Part shown: piece by piece, positions 1-10,516 of the stretch
How positions within the stretch are numbered: the first letter of the stretch is position 1
Layout of the letters: every line of letters starts with the position of its first letter
DNA from: Symsagittifera roscoffensis
Lineage: Eukaryota; Xenacoelomorpha; Acoela; Convolutidae
DNA length: 64,000 nucleotides
Assembly: GCF_963678635.1 (NCBI RefSeq)
Contig: NC_087065.1
Span: forward strand, 5,355,209-5,419,208
Direction of reading: 5' to 3'
Translations under genes and position numbers: made by a program
The notes under the pieces: model-generated
The model's database searches: none
Seen by the model: only the letters and a program-made list of their open reading frames with translations
Told to the model about the DNA's origin: nothing

Positions 1-101
1 TAACACATGAAATCAACTAAAACGTAAGAGAATTCAAAATTTCAAAACTGACACTTTTATTTGCGATTAAGGTTGGAGAAAAAGTTGCATCGCACTATCA
101 C

Positions 102-1757
102 CAGGGTGACCACTTCGGGCGTGAAAAAATACAGACTAGTCTGAATACGCAGCGAAAACTAGTATTCCACAAAAAATTTATTTCGAATGATAGTTTAAAT
201 TACAACAAAAAAGAACAAAATGATTATTTCAAGATCACGTTTACAATCTTCGCTGAAATGTCATCTGATCGGGAATTAATTCCCCTTTGTTCGTTTTGGA
301 GTCGCTCTTTCTTCTCCTTGATATTTTGAAGGACTTTTTCGGCTTCTGCCAATTCTTTTTCTGTTTCTGACAGTTCGCGCTTGAGGACTTTTGACGATCT
401 CCGTTGGTAAATACCAATTTGCCGACGCAACTCGTTGCTTTTCACTTTCCATTTGTCTTCCTCTTTCATGCGCTGCTTCTCAGATTCCTTATAAAGATGG
501 CTTGCTGCAGACATCTGATTCAGAAGAATTTGGGACGGAATGTATTTCTCAAAGGACTCTGTCGAAGAAATCAGAAACAAATCTTAGACTGTCGTAAAGA
601 TCAGCGCGAGTTCCTGGTTGAAAAACGCCCTTGCTAAATTTCATTTTCAAAAATCCGGCTTCGACAATCATGTTATGAGGAATAACTATTTTTATTGAAT
701 GCACGAGACGGCGAAGCGTGGGAGAGGTTGAAAGGAGAGACTGAGTAAACATGGCGCCAAGGGAAGCTTCAGTGATGTGTTCCAGACGAACACTAGCAAG
801 CTCATCTAATGCTTTGACTCCGTTGCAATGCACGTACTTGCATAGGTTACCCAGAACTCTGATATACTTGTCGGAACTCTGCGTTTCATATATAATATAG
901 CATCTGCGAACGATCGGAGAAAGAAGAAACGGCGAAAATCGGTCAAGAAGTCGATGGAGCTGTTGCTCATTGTACTGTGACCAGAGCAGTTGTATGGCTT
1001 TAAGATCATATTCGGATAGTTGATCCAGAGCAACTTGTACATGTTCGTATTCCGTGACATGTAGCGCGGATGATTTGTTAGGAAATCTTAGGGGCTTTCC
1101 GGTTTTAGTGTCATACAAATTTGAAACATAACCTGCTGGAGAAAGAACGAGAGAATGGCCAAGTCTGTTGAGTAGTTTCATGATTAGTTCCAACATTTTC
1201 CAAAGGCAACCGCGCCTTGGTTCGCCCACAACAAATTTAGGCAAAACGGGAATCTGGAAACATCACCGAATACAAAGAACGCTTTTGGGACACACAGTCA
1301 CTGCTTCGAAACGAGCCACCATCCAAAGCAATTCGAACAACGTGGTAAAATGTGGCTCTCAACCGCCCTGAGTCGTCGTCAACAGCGGAGACCAGCGAGT
1401 TTTGAATAGAAGGCTGTCTAGGAAGCGCCGCTGCAGCATCGATATGGATTTTCTGCTTCTCATGTTGCCCCAACTGAATCGCACCATTGCGCACACTGAT
1501 CAACTTCCCGTCTAACGAGCACTTTGCCTGTTCCAGCCGACCAGGCACAGCCGCAGCCCATCGGTATTTTTCTTCCATCTGCTGAGAGAAGACACATGGC
1601 ATATCTGAAACATATTTAACATTGGTAGGAACCCTGATTAAAGCAGAATGTCAATGAAAACTTTGCCCAGCAATAAAATACAGACCAATGTAAAAAAACA
1701 GACTTTTTACAGACTTTACAGACCTGTCTGTAATTACAGACCAATTGGTCACCCTGA
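102..1757. mobile_element. hAT-like DNA transposon with 8-bp target duplication
   Basis: The ends are CAGGGTGACC (102-111) and GGTCACCCTG (1748-1757), a perfect 10-bp terminal inverted repeat starting with CAG as hAT ends often do. It is flanked on both sides by the 8-bp direct repeat ACTATCAC (94-101 and 1758-1765), the duplication length of hAT elements. Short ACAGAC/TCTGT motifs are repeated just inside the right end, like the subterminal repeats of hAT elements. It lies in the IFT88 intron that follows the last visible exon. The interior codes on the minus strand, but I do not recognise an hAT transposase there. Confidence 0.75.
224..1602 (-). pseudogene. unrecognised gene inside the hAT-like element, three overlapping frames
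   Basis: Three minus-strand open stretches follow each other: 1602-1237 (121 aa), 1244-549 (231 aa) and 580-224 (118 aa). Each is in a different frame and each overlaps the next by a few bases, as expected for one gene with two frameshifts, or for very short introns. The middle part is leucine-rich and looks helical. The last part is a charged helix or coiled coil rich in Lys, Glu and Arg. I see no BED finger, DDE residues or hAT dimerisation motif, so this may be cargo picked up by a non-autonomous element, or a very diverged transposase. Function unknown. Confidence 0.35.
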
Positions 1758-1840
1758 CTATCACACTACGCTCAGGAAAACGCTTAAAACTTTTTCTGAA
1801 AAAAAGTCATGATCTATTCTTGAGTCTTCACTATTTCAAT

Positions 1841-2492
1841 GACTCTTAAAAAAACAAAATACCGCCTATGGAATTTGACTTATCCGCTGCCATATCATCT
1901 TTCTCTCTTAAAAAACTAGCCACCGATAGTCGGATATATCACATACTACATAAAAAAGACATTGAAACTGAACAATAATTTGTTAAGCACTAATTTATGC
2001 CAAATAGGTTGGAAAAAAGTTAACTCGTTTCATAACAAGCATTGGCTTGCGTTAAAAAAAAAAATTCCGCCGTTTTTGGTCAGCTGGAAAGGATTCGAAT
2101 CAAGCTCAAAACTATATAATGATAGCTGCTAATTTTGCTCGTGAAGCGACAATTTGTAATTTGCGACAATTCATAACATGTGATAATTGGTAACAGTAGA
2201 TTGAGCGACAAGCAATTATCCTCGAGCGCTATTCCTCTCGTTCTAAATGCAAGCGCAGCGAAGCAGGCAATCGCTACCTGCCAATAGCTTTTTACGAGTT
2301 GTCGCTAGTCACGAATTTTCCCCTATTACTAATTGTCGCACAGCCAACGACTTTCTTAGTATGAAAACCTAAGCATATGTTTGAACCAATATGCTTAGGT
2401 TTTCATAAGAGAGAAAGTTTTTTAAGAGAGAAAGATGATATGGCAGCGGATAAGTCAAATTCCATAGGCGGTATTTTGTTTTTTTAAGAGTC
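1841..2492. mobile_element. inverted-repeat element with 77-bp perfect arms
   Basis: Bases 1841-1917 are the exact reverse complement of 2416-2492. The 650-bp unit has no coding capacity. Next to the right arm is a second perfect hairpin with 19-bp arms (2360-2378 and 2389-2407). Both arms begin GACTCTTAAAA. No convincing target duplication is seen. The right end is only about 35 bp from the IFT88 splice donor at 2526-2527. Perfect arms suggest a young MITE-like element or a recent fold-back event. Confidence 0.6.
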
Positions 2493-2527
2493 TTGTAAAA
2501 GACTTGTAAAAGATGTTTAGGTCTTAC

Positions 2528-5500
2528 ATCGTGTTTGAAGTACTGGTCGTCTGGGGTGAGGTTGAGGTCTATTCGCAACATCCTCTCAAACGCACTCTTC
2601 ATTCCTTGTCTGTCACCACACATGTAGCGACACATCAACAGGTTGTAAGCTACATGAAATACACGAAAAAGTGCAGTTAAATATAATCAAATGGAAAGCT
2701 GGCAAAAAAAATGAGAATGAACAAAATTCAAGATTTAATCCAAAAAAACGACACAATAAACAATAAGACTCAAATAAAGGAAAACTAACAAGTCAAAATT
2801 CGATTGAATAGATAAAAATGGGAAAAAAATAATGGTTTACCCACAAACAAGATTTGGAGCAGTCTCAAGTTTGCGTAAGACGAACAGGTATTTTACCCTT
2901 CCTCCACGAAAAAAAATCAATAAAACGAGACTGCAAACAGGGATATGTCAAGCTTTCATATTTGAGGGTGAGGTCGGTCGCAAAAAAAACTACACGTGAA
3001 ATGATCGAGTCGAGTCCTATAACAGTAACCAACCTGCTCTGATATCGTAGCTGGTATCTTTGTTTGCAAATATCTGTTCCAACAGATCCGCCGCATCTTC
3101 ATACTTCCTCTTCTTTATCAACACAATCGCCCTGTTCATATTTATTTTACACTTGATCAGCTTGTGCGTCTGCGGCGTGTTATCAATAGCCTTTTTGTAC
3201 TCTTTGTCATTATAGACTCTGCTCTTAATTAGCATGTTTCCAATATTCACGTTGAATCTTTTAGTTATTGGATCCAAGAAGTTCTTGCTGTGAATTATCT
3301 CCTGGTACGCTTGCTTAGCAGCCTCGAATTTTTCAGTCTTCTGCAGCAGAATTGCTTTGTTGAGTTTCACCTAAATATACTGTTGAGCTCGAAAACTTTC
3401 AATCAAAAAATGGAAAATTATTTCTGATTTTCTCAAAATGTAATGAATGATCACCATTTTACGTCACAAGAACTCAACAAATAATTTCTGAGTAGATGAG
3501 GACTGCAGATTAGTGCAATTTTTCCAAATTCTGCTGTACCACCTTAGACTTGGCTTGCTGAAAATTTAGGATAATATGAAGGATTTTAACCAGGCGCGGA
3601 TCTAGGGTGGGGGGGGGGGGGGGTGGGTTGATTTTCAAAAAACTTTTTAGGTCGACCAATTTGATTTTCTGAGCTCTCCCAAATCACTCTTAAGACCCTG
3701 TAATGACCAAACTTTCTGCTCCGCAAGCAACTTTTTCAAAAAACGGGCCAAAAAAGGCGTTTTGGACACTTAATGGAAAAATTCGACCAAAAAATAACGT
3801 TTTATCGGCGCGCGCTCCCCTTTCAAAGTTAGTATGTATATATTGACGTCGAAGGCGCCTTTAGAAAAATATAAAGGTCAGACATCCAAAAGTGGATATC
3901 TCAAAATAGTACAAAGAAGGGACTCTTTGGGTCGGCAGGGGGACGAATCCCTAACAGGGGGTCGTCCCCCCCCCCCTCCGTAAATCTGCTATTGATTTTA
4001 ACAACTCTAGCGTCTTCGCGTGAATTCTATATCCTTCTTTATTTTAGTGCTCCTATTTTTTGAGAGCTAAATGAGTCCCAGTGGCATTGAATAAGTAGGC
4101 ACCCTGTGACAGTGCCTGACTACTAAGCACTCACCGAGAACTGCAGGTCCACGTTCTGACTGCTTTCTGGTAAATTGGTTGTACGTTCTCTCTCCAACTT
4201 GTCAAACTCACGTGTTGCCATCTGCGCAGACTCTTGTGCCTTTTCTGTAAAAAAAAGTTCATGCTTAAAATCCCAGGAAAGTAAAAGAAAAAGCTCTAAT
4301 AAACTTCAAAATTCGAATTACTAAAATTATCTCAAAAACGTTCTCACAGAGCGGAGAAAGAATCAGTTTATTTTAAATTCTTTTTCTTGCAAGCTAACTG
4401 TGGTCAAAAATTTGACTTGACAAATGCCTTCTTTGCTTTAGGGTAACGTGGGTCGTTTTTGTTTCAACAAAACAGAGCAGCGGTCATAAAATTTTCAGTG
4501 GAATTTGTATGCTTTGCAATATCTTTATAAATAAAAAATTTGACCTCGTAAATGGTGTTTCATTTTTCAATTTCAAGGTTAGACTCACGGAAGTCATCGG
4601 ATGCTGCGAGGTAGCTCTGCTGTAGCCTCTCCATCACCTTCTTCTCCAGCATCTTCACCCTCTCTTCGGGGGTGTCATTGAACTCCGACAATTTCGGACC
4701 CTGATTGCCACTGCTTGTCATTTTCAAAGGGTTTTCTAATCAAAACAAAAATTTAAGGACTTATCAGAATCTGCAAATTTTTCTTAGTTATTTCGATCAC
4801 TAACCCCTGCTATGACATTTACAACATCGCTTGCTAAAAATTAGGATGCATTAGGGATTTTAGCAGCCCGCGTCACTATTTGAACTCTAAACCCTCCTTC
4901 GTGTGTGATTTAGTTTTTCTTTGTGTTCCATGCAAAATCAAGTACCATAAAGGTATCAAAATGCGTCGACAGTTGCCGTTTTAAAAGTTTCCAAAACGTT
5001 TTCTGAGTGCCAAGAAAAACCGGTTTGAAATTATTGACTTTGTCTAATTTCAAGCAAAAATAGCAGGCGAGAGGCTTATTATACACAGAGGCGAAGCGGA
5101 GCTTCGCATCACATGCGATACCACAAAAACAGCATTGCAAGCTAGCAGACAGGAAAGGAAGGAAAGCAACTAAGTCCAAAGAAAACGGAAAAACTTTCTA
5201 AGAAATCGCAACAAAAAAAACTTCAAATATTGTATGATGTTCTATTTACGGTAAACACGTCCAGAAACACATTCAACGACCTGTAATGAAAATTCAAAAA
5301 CAAATAATGAGCGAACATAAAATTGTTGCCATGAAAAACTTTGAACTATTAATTCTATTCTTGGATTATTAACGTTTTGTGCGACCCGGAGGAAAGCATA
5401 CAAACTATGGTTCTCTCGAACGACCAAAAATTAGGTTAGTCTGCCGATTAAATATAAGTTAAAATCAGTTGGACCGAAAAAATTTTCAAATCAACAAAAA

Positions 5501-8500
5501 AAAGAAAATAAGCCAAGTCAAGGTAACTACAATCACAAATTGCAATAGTAAATGAAAACATAAAAATCAATTACAAGAAAAGCGGCATACAGTAAAAAAT
5601 TCAAGGTGTGGCAACTGAGCCAACAAAACAGGCAGACAAATACTAAGCTGACAATTTTTTGAAACAGCATGCTTCGTTTGGAAAAAACAGGTCCTGGCCA
5701 GATTCGAACCCAGGATCTTTGCAGCGCAGGCGTACTCGTTACCTCCAGACTTACTATACAGGAGACGCTTGGAAATTTGAATTTATTGAAACAAGATACA
5801 AAGTGATCCGTTTAACAAGTTTTTAACCCAAAAAAAACCTCTATTTCGATTTGAAAACGCTTGCTAATCGCAAGCGTAAGAAAGAAAACCCGGGAAATTT
5901 TCATTCGAAACATAGTTTTACTCCTGGAAAATTTTTTCGAAGTATTTTTAGCGCCATTTTGTGAGTTTTTGTTTTTCTTGTCATTTTTTTTGAAAGAAAC
6001 TGTTGGCCAATCTGGCTATTTAACTATGACTATCGAATATGCTGAATTTAAGGCTTTCGTTCAGATCTTTTCATCACACCAGACGGGATGGGAAAAATTA
6101 CAGACCGAGACGCCATTTGACGAGAACGTTAGGCTCTTTAGGTGATAAGGCTAAGCGAAGCGCTTCTGAAGGTTGCGCGCGGATCCAGTCTCCAATGTGA
6201 GAATCCTACATCTAACATTCTTTTTTCAGCATGAGTGCACGTTTCTTCTAATTCGTGGATACTGTGCTCGTCAATCGGGTTGGATAATGGTTTCTGGCGA
6301 ATGAGCACAGAAGTCGAACTGGGGGTTCATGTTCCCCTATTCTGCTGTTGAAAATGTCAAGAGCTCTTTCCATTTTCGGGACGTCCGATGCGGCACCCAT
6401 TGAGAAGACGTGTGAGGCTATGAATGCAGGGCTGCAGCGAAGTTCCAGCGACCGCAGGCCAAATCTCCCGAATCGTATTGGCAGTTGTGCTTGTGTCCAT
6501 GCTCGATCCGTTGTGTTTATCCAAATTGAAGAGGCTCGAAGAACCTGGCAGCTTTAATTTTTAGTTTAGTTCATGCGCATTTGCTCGTTAGCCGTCTGAG
6601 GATTTCGCCCGATGCGATTGGGCGGATGTCGTCCGTTTTCTCCAGTGCAGTCAAAAACGCTCCGGCGATGAACAAAACTGTCTGTCACAAAACTTTTCTT
6701 TGGATGGCAGGTTCTGCTTTTTCCCCGCTCTTTTGTTTGACGGTAGCACGCACTTGGGAAGCATCATCAGTTCTGTCCATGTGTCTTGGTCGTTCATAGA
6801 AATGACCTGAGCAAGGACATCATAGTTCTTTTCCGAAATTTTGACGAGCTCGTTTCAAGATGTGCTTCTATGTTGCCCGCTTTAAGGTCAAGACTTCATC
6901 TAAAGATGGCACTTCTGTTGAGCTGGTCGAGGTGGCTTGCCCTGTTTCGTGACTTATCGTGGAACTGCAGTTCCGAATGTGACTCGCGGTGTACGCATGA
7001 TACAAGTTTGCGGCACGCACATATAAACCTGCGCTGTCACGACAACCATGCTTCGGGTACTTCACCAGGTAATATGCTTCTGCTGTATTTTTCCAGGTGT
7101 GTCAATTTGCGTGTTGGAGCGATGACTGTTTTGCATGATGATTTCGAGCACTTGATGCTACTGCATGATTCGTCCATGCATCCAGTAAATTCTTTCGCTG
7201 GGTTCGGCACGGCATCATATAGCGATAGATAAAACAGAGCTGATGGGTGCAGTTAGTCCTGCCGGACAGCGTCGGGTGTTTAAATATAGCTGGCTGGTTA
7301 TCTGTTTCGATTTCGCGTGCATTGAGGAATTCAATCATTTGGGTCATCCCGCTGGTGCTGCTTTCAGAAAATTCTGATACTGCTGAGCAGGTGTTGCACG
7401 TGAAATCCGGGGTCCTCAAATGGCTGTTGCGCAGACTACTGCGTTTCAGGTGGATCAACCCACAGATACCGCACCACACTGCGAATTGTCTCCCGCGAAA
7501 CCGCGCTGCACGCTGGCAGCAGTGTGTCTGGTTAGTTGGCGCTTCATCTGGTGAACTTGGGTTCCTACTTGGTGGTTAATCGTGATTGTCCTTCCAGCTT
7601 CTGGCGCGACCGTCCAAAAGATAGCGCGGAGGGTGGATATTAACTGGAAGTCTCCAAAAATGGACCAAAAAGTACTCCAAAAATGGTCCCAAAATGCCCC
7701 TCCTAATCAGTTAAGATTTTTGAAGGCACAAATTTAGGTCTAATTACAAGGTTGCATGAGAGCAAGATAAATGTTCAGACAACCGGATCTCTAAAATCTC
7801 TTCGTCTTAATCAAGGGCTACTTCTAATCCGGCTCGTCGATTCATTCAACATGAAACTATTTACTAAGTTTATCACAACAATTAGGCAAAAAGTTGCTCT
7901 ATTAAAATGGTACAGGTAACTTACCTTTAGCCGATGAAAATCCAGCAGCTCTCACAGCAGTCATCGGTCTTGCAGCTGCTTCCGCGGCAGCCTGTGCAGT
8001 CGACATTCGCCCAAATGATGTTGGGGGCACCGCCTAAAACAAATCCGTGTCATTAGCAATAAATTCATCAATTCATAACTAGAGGTGAATTATGATTATA
8101 ACACTACAGTTTCATGAAATTGCCTATCTGATATATTTCATCAAAAAGAAGTCTAATGATACTCTCACCCCGAAATTGTTTGATCCACCAGGCAAAGATG
8201 GCGGTTTTCCTGCTCGTGAAGCAGCAACTCTACCGTGACTAGACTTTCCATAGCTCGTTTTAACTGCTTCCCTCAGCTGCTGTCCCACCTTGAAAGCATA
8301 ATTATTAAAAACCCTTGTATTTCCGTTCTTTCGATCAAAACGCGGGTCTTTTCGGTACAAAATTGGACTGATTTTACTCAGGAATGCAGAAACTTATATC
8401 ACGAGCTCTAAACCGAGCCCAAAAAAGTCAAAAATGCAAAATAAACAATTAAAAACTGCACTTTGGCATTCCTTTTATGAAATTTATCTGCAGAAAACTG

Positions 8501-8762
8501 CAAAAAAAAATAAAGAAAAGGCTAGTTAGAGGCTAAACCAAGCAGAAATGCTTCGTTTTGTCCAGTCTTATATTAATATCTTGCCTTTCCGAGTGGAATT
8601 AATCCAATTTTGTTCCGAGATTTTCATTTTTCTTCATTTAGGGGGGTACAACAGTAAAGACCCAAAACGCTGACTATTGCTTACCTGCTCATTTGTGTCA
8701 AAATCATAGAGATCGAAATCATTCTCATCATCATCCATGAACTTCACCTGTTCTCGCGCCAT
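2528..8762 (-). CDS. IFT88: IFT88, intraflagellar transport protein 88 (5' half, seven exons)
   Basis: IFT88 is a TPR protein of the IFT-B complex that carries cargo along the ciliary axoneme. Coding exons in order: 8762-8685 (ATG at 8762-8760), 8288-8169, 8033-7925, 4735-4589, 4244-4135, 3370-3034 and 2649-2528. All introns are GT-AG and all phases join cleanly, giving 341 codons with no stop. Family marks are the acidic, Tyr/Phe-containing N-terminus, a QQLREAVKTSYG block matching the vertebrate FQQAVRTSHG block, PMTAVRAAGF which is identical to the vertebrate protein, a segment with EERVKMLEKKV, and TPR helices in the 337-nt exon. An AG at about 8771 suggests that a 5' UTR exon lies further upstream. 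The remaining TPRs must lie left of the window. The introns are full of transposons, but every splice site is intact. Confidence 0.9.
3591..3994. mobile_element. 404-bp MITE with G-rich/C-rich ends, hAT-type 8-bp duplication
   Basis: The left end CAGGCGCGGATCTAGGG runs into a long G tract. The right end has a long C tract followed by TCCGTAAATCTGCTATTG, a degenerate reverse complement. ATTTTAAC flanks both ends (3583-3590 and 3995-4002), an 8-bp duplication. It has no coding capacity. It sits in the IFT88 intron between exons 3370-3034 and 4244-4135. Confidence 0.65.
4736..6149. other. IFT88 intron, left part, no gene recognised
   Basis: AT-rich intron sequence. Short open frames on both strands show no motif or coding bias that I can support. 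The only structured piece is the tRNA-like segment at 5692-5762. Confidence 0.5.
5692..5762 (-). repeat. tRNA-like fragment with a B box (possible SINE head)
   Basis: Read on the minus strand there is a GGGTTCGAATC T-arm/B box followed by a segment that can partly pair with the start as an acceptor stem. The anticodon arm is poor and the acceptor stem has mismatches, so it is not a functional tRNA. It is either a decayed tRNA pseudogene or the head of a tRNA-derived SINE. Confidence 0.3.
6150..7600 (-). pseudogene. decayed reverse transcriptase gene
   Basis: On the minus strand, 6635-6571 reads DDIRPIASGEILRRLTSKC, a block typical of LINE-like reverse transcriptases with the pattern R-P-I-A-x-G-E-x-x-R-R-L. 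Upstream coding-like stretches (7479-7102 and 7065-6868) and downstream ones run in the same direction but are interrupted by stops and frameshifts. Base composition is clearly richer in G and C than the surrounding IFT88 intron, as expected of an inserted element. The catalytic YxDD block is not seen. The boundaries are estimates. Confidence 0.45.
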
Positions 8763-8936
8763 TTTTACCTCTGAAAAAATCAGATTGCGTATAAGGTTTG
8801 GAACAATTTTGAAAGTTTCTTAAGCAGAATGTTTTAAGCCACTCGAAGCATTTAAAAGAAAACCACACGGTCAACAGTTGAAATTTTATCAAGAAACACC
8901 AATCATGGACAGTTTATAAGAGTTGACATGGTACCG

Positions 8937-8958
8937 GTACTAGTACATGTACTAGTAC
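8937..8958. repeat. 22-nt perfect palindrome made of GTAC/ACTAGTAC units
   Basis: The segment equals its own reverse complement. The unit ACTAGTAC occurs twice here (8939-8946 and 8951-8958) and once directly after the 3' tail of the non-LTR element (37256-37263), so one copy is probably the target duplication of that element. Confidence 0.6.
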
Positions 8959-9062
8959 GGTATTGTACCAAAGTTGGGAGGTACTAATTGTTGTGACAAA
9001 TTGATTAAATAGTTTCATATGTATATGAGCGAGGACTGAACCTGACTCTCCCAACTCACAAC

Positions 9063-9565
9063 ATGCCTGCAGCCGGAAAGAAAAACCAGAAGAATACGAG
9101 GACTAAATCAACGACCGACATCAGAGCAGACGAAGAAGAATGTCTCAAATGCAGCAGAACCGATGGGGATGACTGGATCGAGTGCGACCGGTGCTCAAAG
9201 TGGACACATGCAGACTGCGCGAAAATTCCCAGGGAAGTCTTCAAGTATATTTCAACATCAGATAATATTGTGTACATGTGTGATATTTGCTTGAGCAGAT
9301 CAATTGATAAACCCGCCATTGCCTGGGAGGAGACCGATAAGAGACTCAAACTCATTGAACAAAAACTTGAACGCTTAGTCCAAGTAGTGGACAAGCCAGC
9401 CCCCCTCCCCCCCCCCCCCCAAGTGTTCTCAGTGGTTCCGATACCCGTCCCCAGAAACCTCAACCACCAGATCCCAGTTGCTTCAACGGCATACGGATAC
9501 AGAATTTAAAAGAACCGGATCACGAACTCTCATCTGACAACATGGAGTCTGATATGGCCAAGGTA
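9063..9565 (+). CDS. non-LTR ORF1, N-terminal part with PHD finger (interrupted)
   Basis: From ATG 9063 the protein has a basic start and then a PHD-type zinc finger. The visible ligand pattern is C-L-K-C, the core WIECDRCSKWTHADC and a closing C-DIC. A predicted coiled coil follows (KRLKLIEQKLERL) and then a proline stretch encoded by the C tract. PHD fingers in ORF1 are known in CR1-like elements, where ORF1 is an RNA-binding or chaperone protein. The listed frame stops at 9509. After the 14-C run (9407-9420) the homologous frame shifts, continues to 9565 and joins in frame to 34097. So the tract has slipped, or it serves as a frameshift site. Interrupted here by the giant LTR element. Confidence 0.7.
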
Positions 9566-10486
9566 TGTGACATTCGACCAGAATGGCCAAAATGCAATTT
9601 ATGCAGGATTCGAATTTTGAGCAGTAAGCCTTCCGAGTTGATGATTTCGAAGGATTAGCGACGTTATTGGAACGTTTAGCCAAACGGTGAGGGCTAGAAT
9701 ATTCTAGTATTTTAAATTTTCAAAAATTCGAATGATGACGTCACGTTTCTGAGAAATGCTGAAACGGCCATTTTAACAAAAAAGCGAGCAAAAAACAGAA
9801 CAACTTTTATCTGCGATTGCGAACAGTACGAAAATCGAGATTGGAAAACGACAACGAACTACAGAATAGCAGAGAACGCTCCGAGTTGCAACTATTGTGC
9901 TGCTACAATAGTTGCAAGGCCGTTGCCAACAACGGTGAAGGGTGAGAACCAGCCTTCCGGATTAGCAAGAAATCAAGAGTAAGGAGCTTGATTCGGCGGA
10001 TTCAAGAATCCGGAAGGGTCTCGGGACGGAAACTTTTATTAACTCACATAAACTTTTAGCATCCTGTCATGTCCTGACTTGAATTTAACTGATATTTTGA
10101 TTAGTTTTGACAAGGATGAGGTGCTAGGAGTTGGGGGAAAGGGTTGATCCATCTTCGATGGAGATGATGATTTTTATCTACTGAACAAAAACAATAGTAA
10201 TATGATAAGTAGTAGCCCTGTTTTTAGGAGTGACCTCGTGGTCTGGGGATACAGAGACCCAGCCATGAGCTCACTAATTTCGCATGTAATTCAGTTAATT
10301 TGAGCGTTCTGGTCGAAGCCGGAGAACAGTAACGTTTTTGTCAGCCTGATGTAAGAAAGACCACCGAAAAGTACTGGCTTGGTAGAGACGGTGAAAAACA
10401 TGCAAAGCTCTGTTTAGACGCTAGCCAGTCGTCTTAAGACTTAGTTTTGTTATCCGTCGATATGTATCTTCCGGGCGAATGTTACA
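9566..10486 (+). repeat. 5' LTR of copy 1
   Basis: 921 bp, TG...CA ends with 11-bp imperfect inverted termini, 919 of 921 identical to the 3' LTR. It contains two strong hairpins: 9886-9917, and about 9952-10019, where CCTTCCGGATT pairs with AATCCGGAAGG. The second belongs to the same structural family as the leader hairpins. Confidence 0.95.
9886..9917 (+). promoter_or_regulatory. LTR hairpin with compensatory changes between copies
   Basis: The arms TTGCAACTATTGT and ACAATAGTTGCAA pair over 13 bp with a 6-nt loop. The same hairpin occurs at 33496-33527. In the LTR of copy 2 (37969-37994, minus strand) two positions differ in the 5' arm and both partners in the 3' arm have changed to keep pairing (C-G to T-A and T-A to G-C). 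This points to a selected RNA structure in the LTR. A homogenised DNA palindrome is an alternative. Confidence 0.6.
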
Positions 10487-10498
10487 TGTATGTTTTTA

Positions 10499-10516
10499 TG
10501 GCGCTCCTGGGTGTTA
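10499..10516 (+). promoter_or_regulatory. candidate primer binding site
   Basis: TGGCGCTCCTGGGTG begins with TGG, the complement of tRNA CCA ends, 12 nt after the 5' LTR. I could not assign a tRNA from memory and the gap is longer than usual, so this is tentative. Confidence 0.25.

Noticed and set aside
3603-3980. G-quadruplex or regulatory element in IFT88
   Set aside because: The G and C tracts are the ends of a MITE with its own 8-bp duplication, and no independent sign of regulation is seen.
4910-5179. A minus-strand open frame of 89 codons
   Set aside because: It lies within an IFT88 intron, has no recognisable motif and shows no sign of splicing into the gene.
5692-5762. A functional tRNA gene
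   Set aside because: Only the T-arm is good. The acceptor and anticodon arms have mismatches.
10499-10516. A lysine-type primer binding site
   Set aside because: It shares only TGGCGC with the usual Lys site and then diverges, so no tRNA is assigned.
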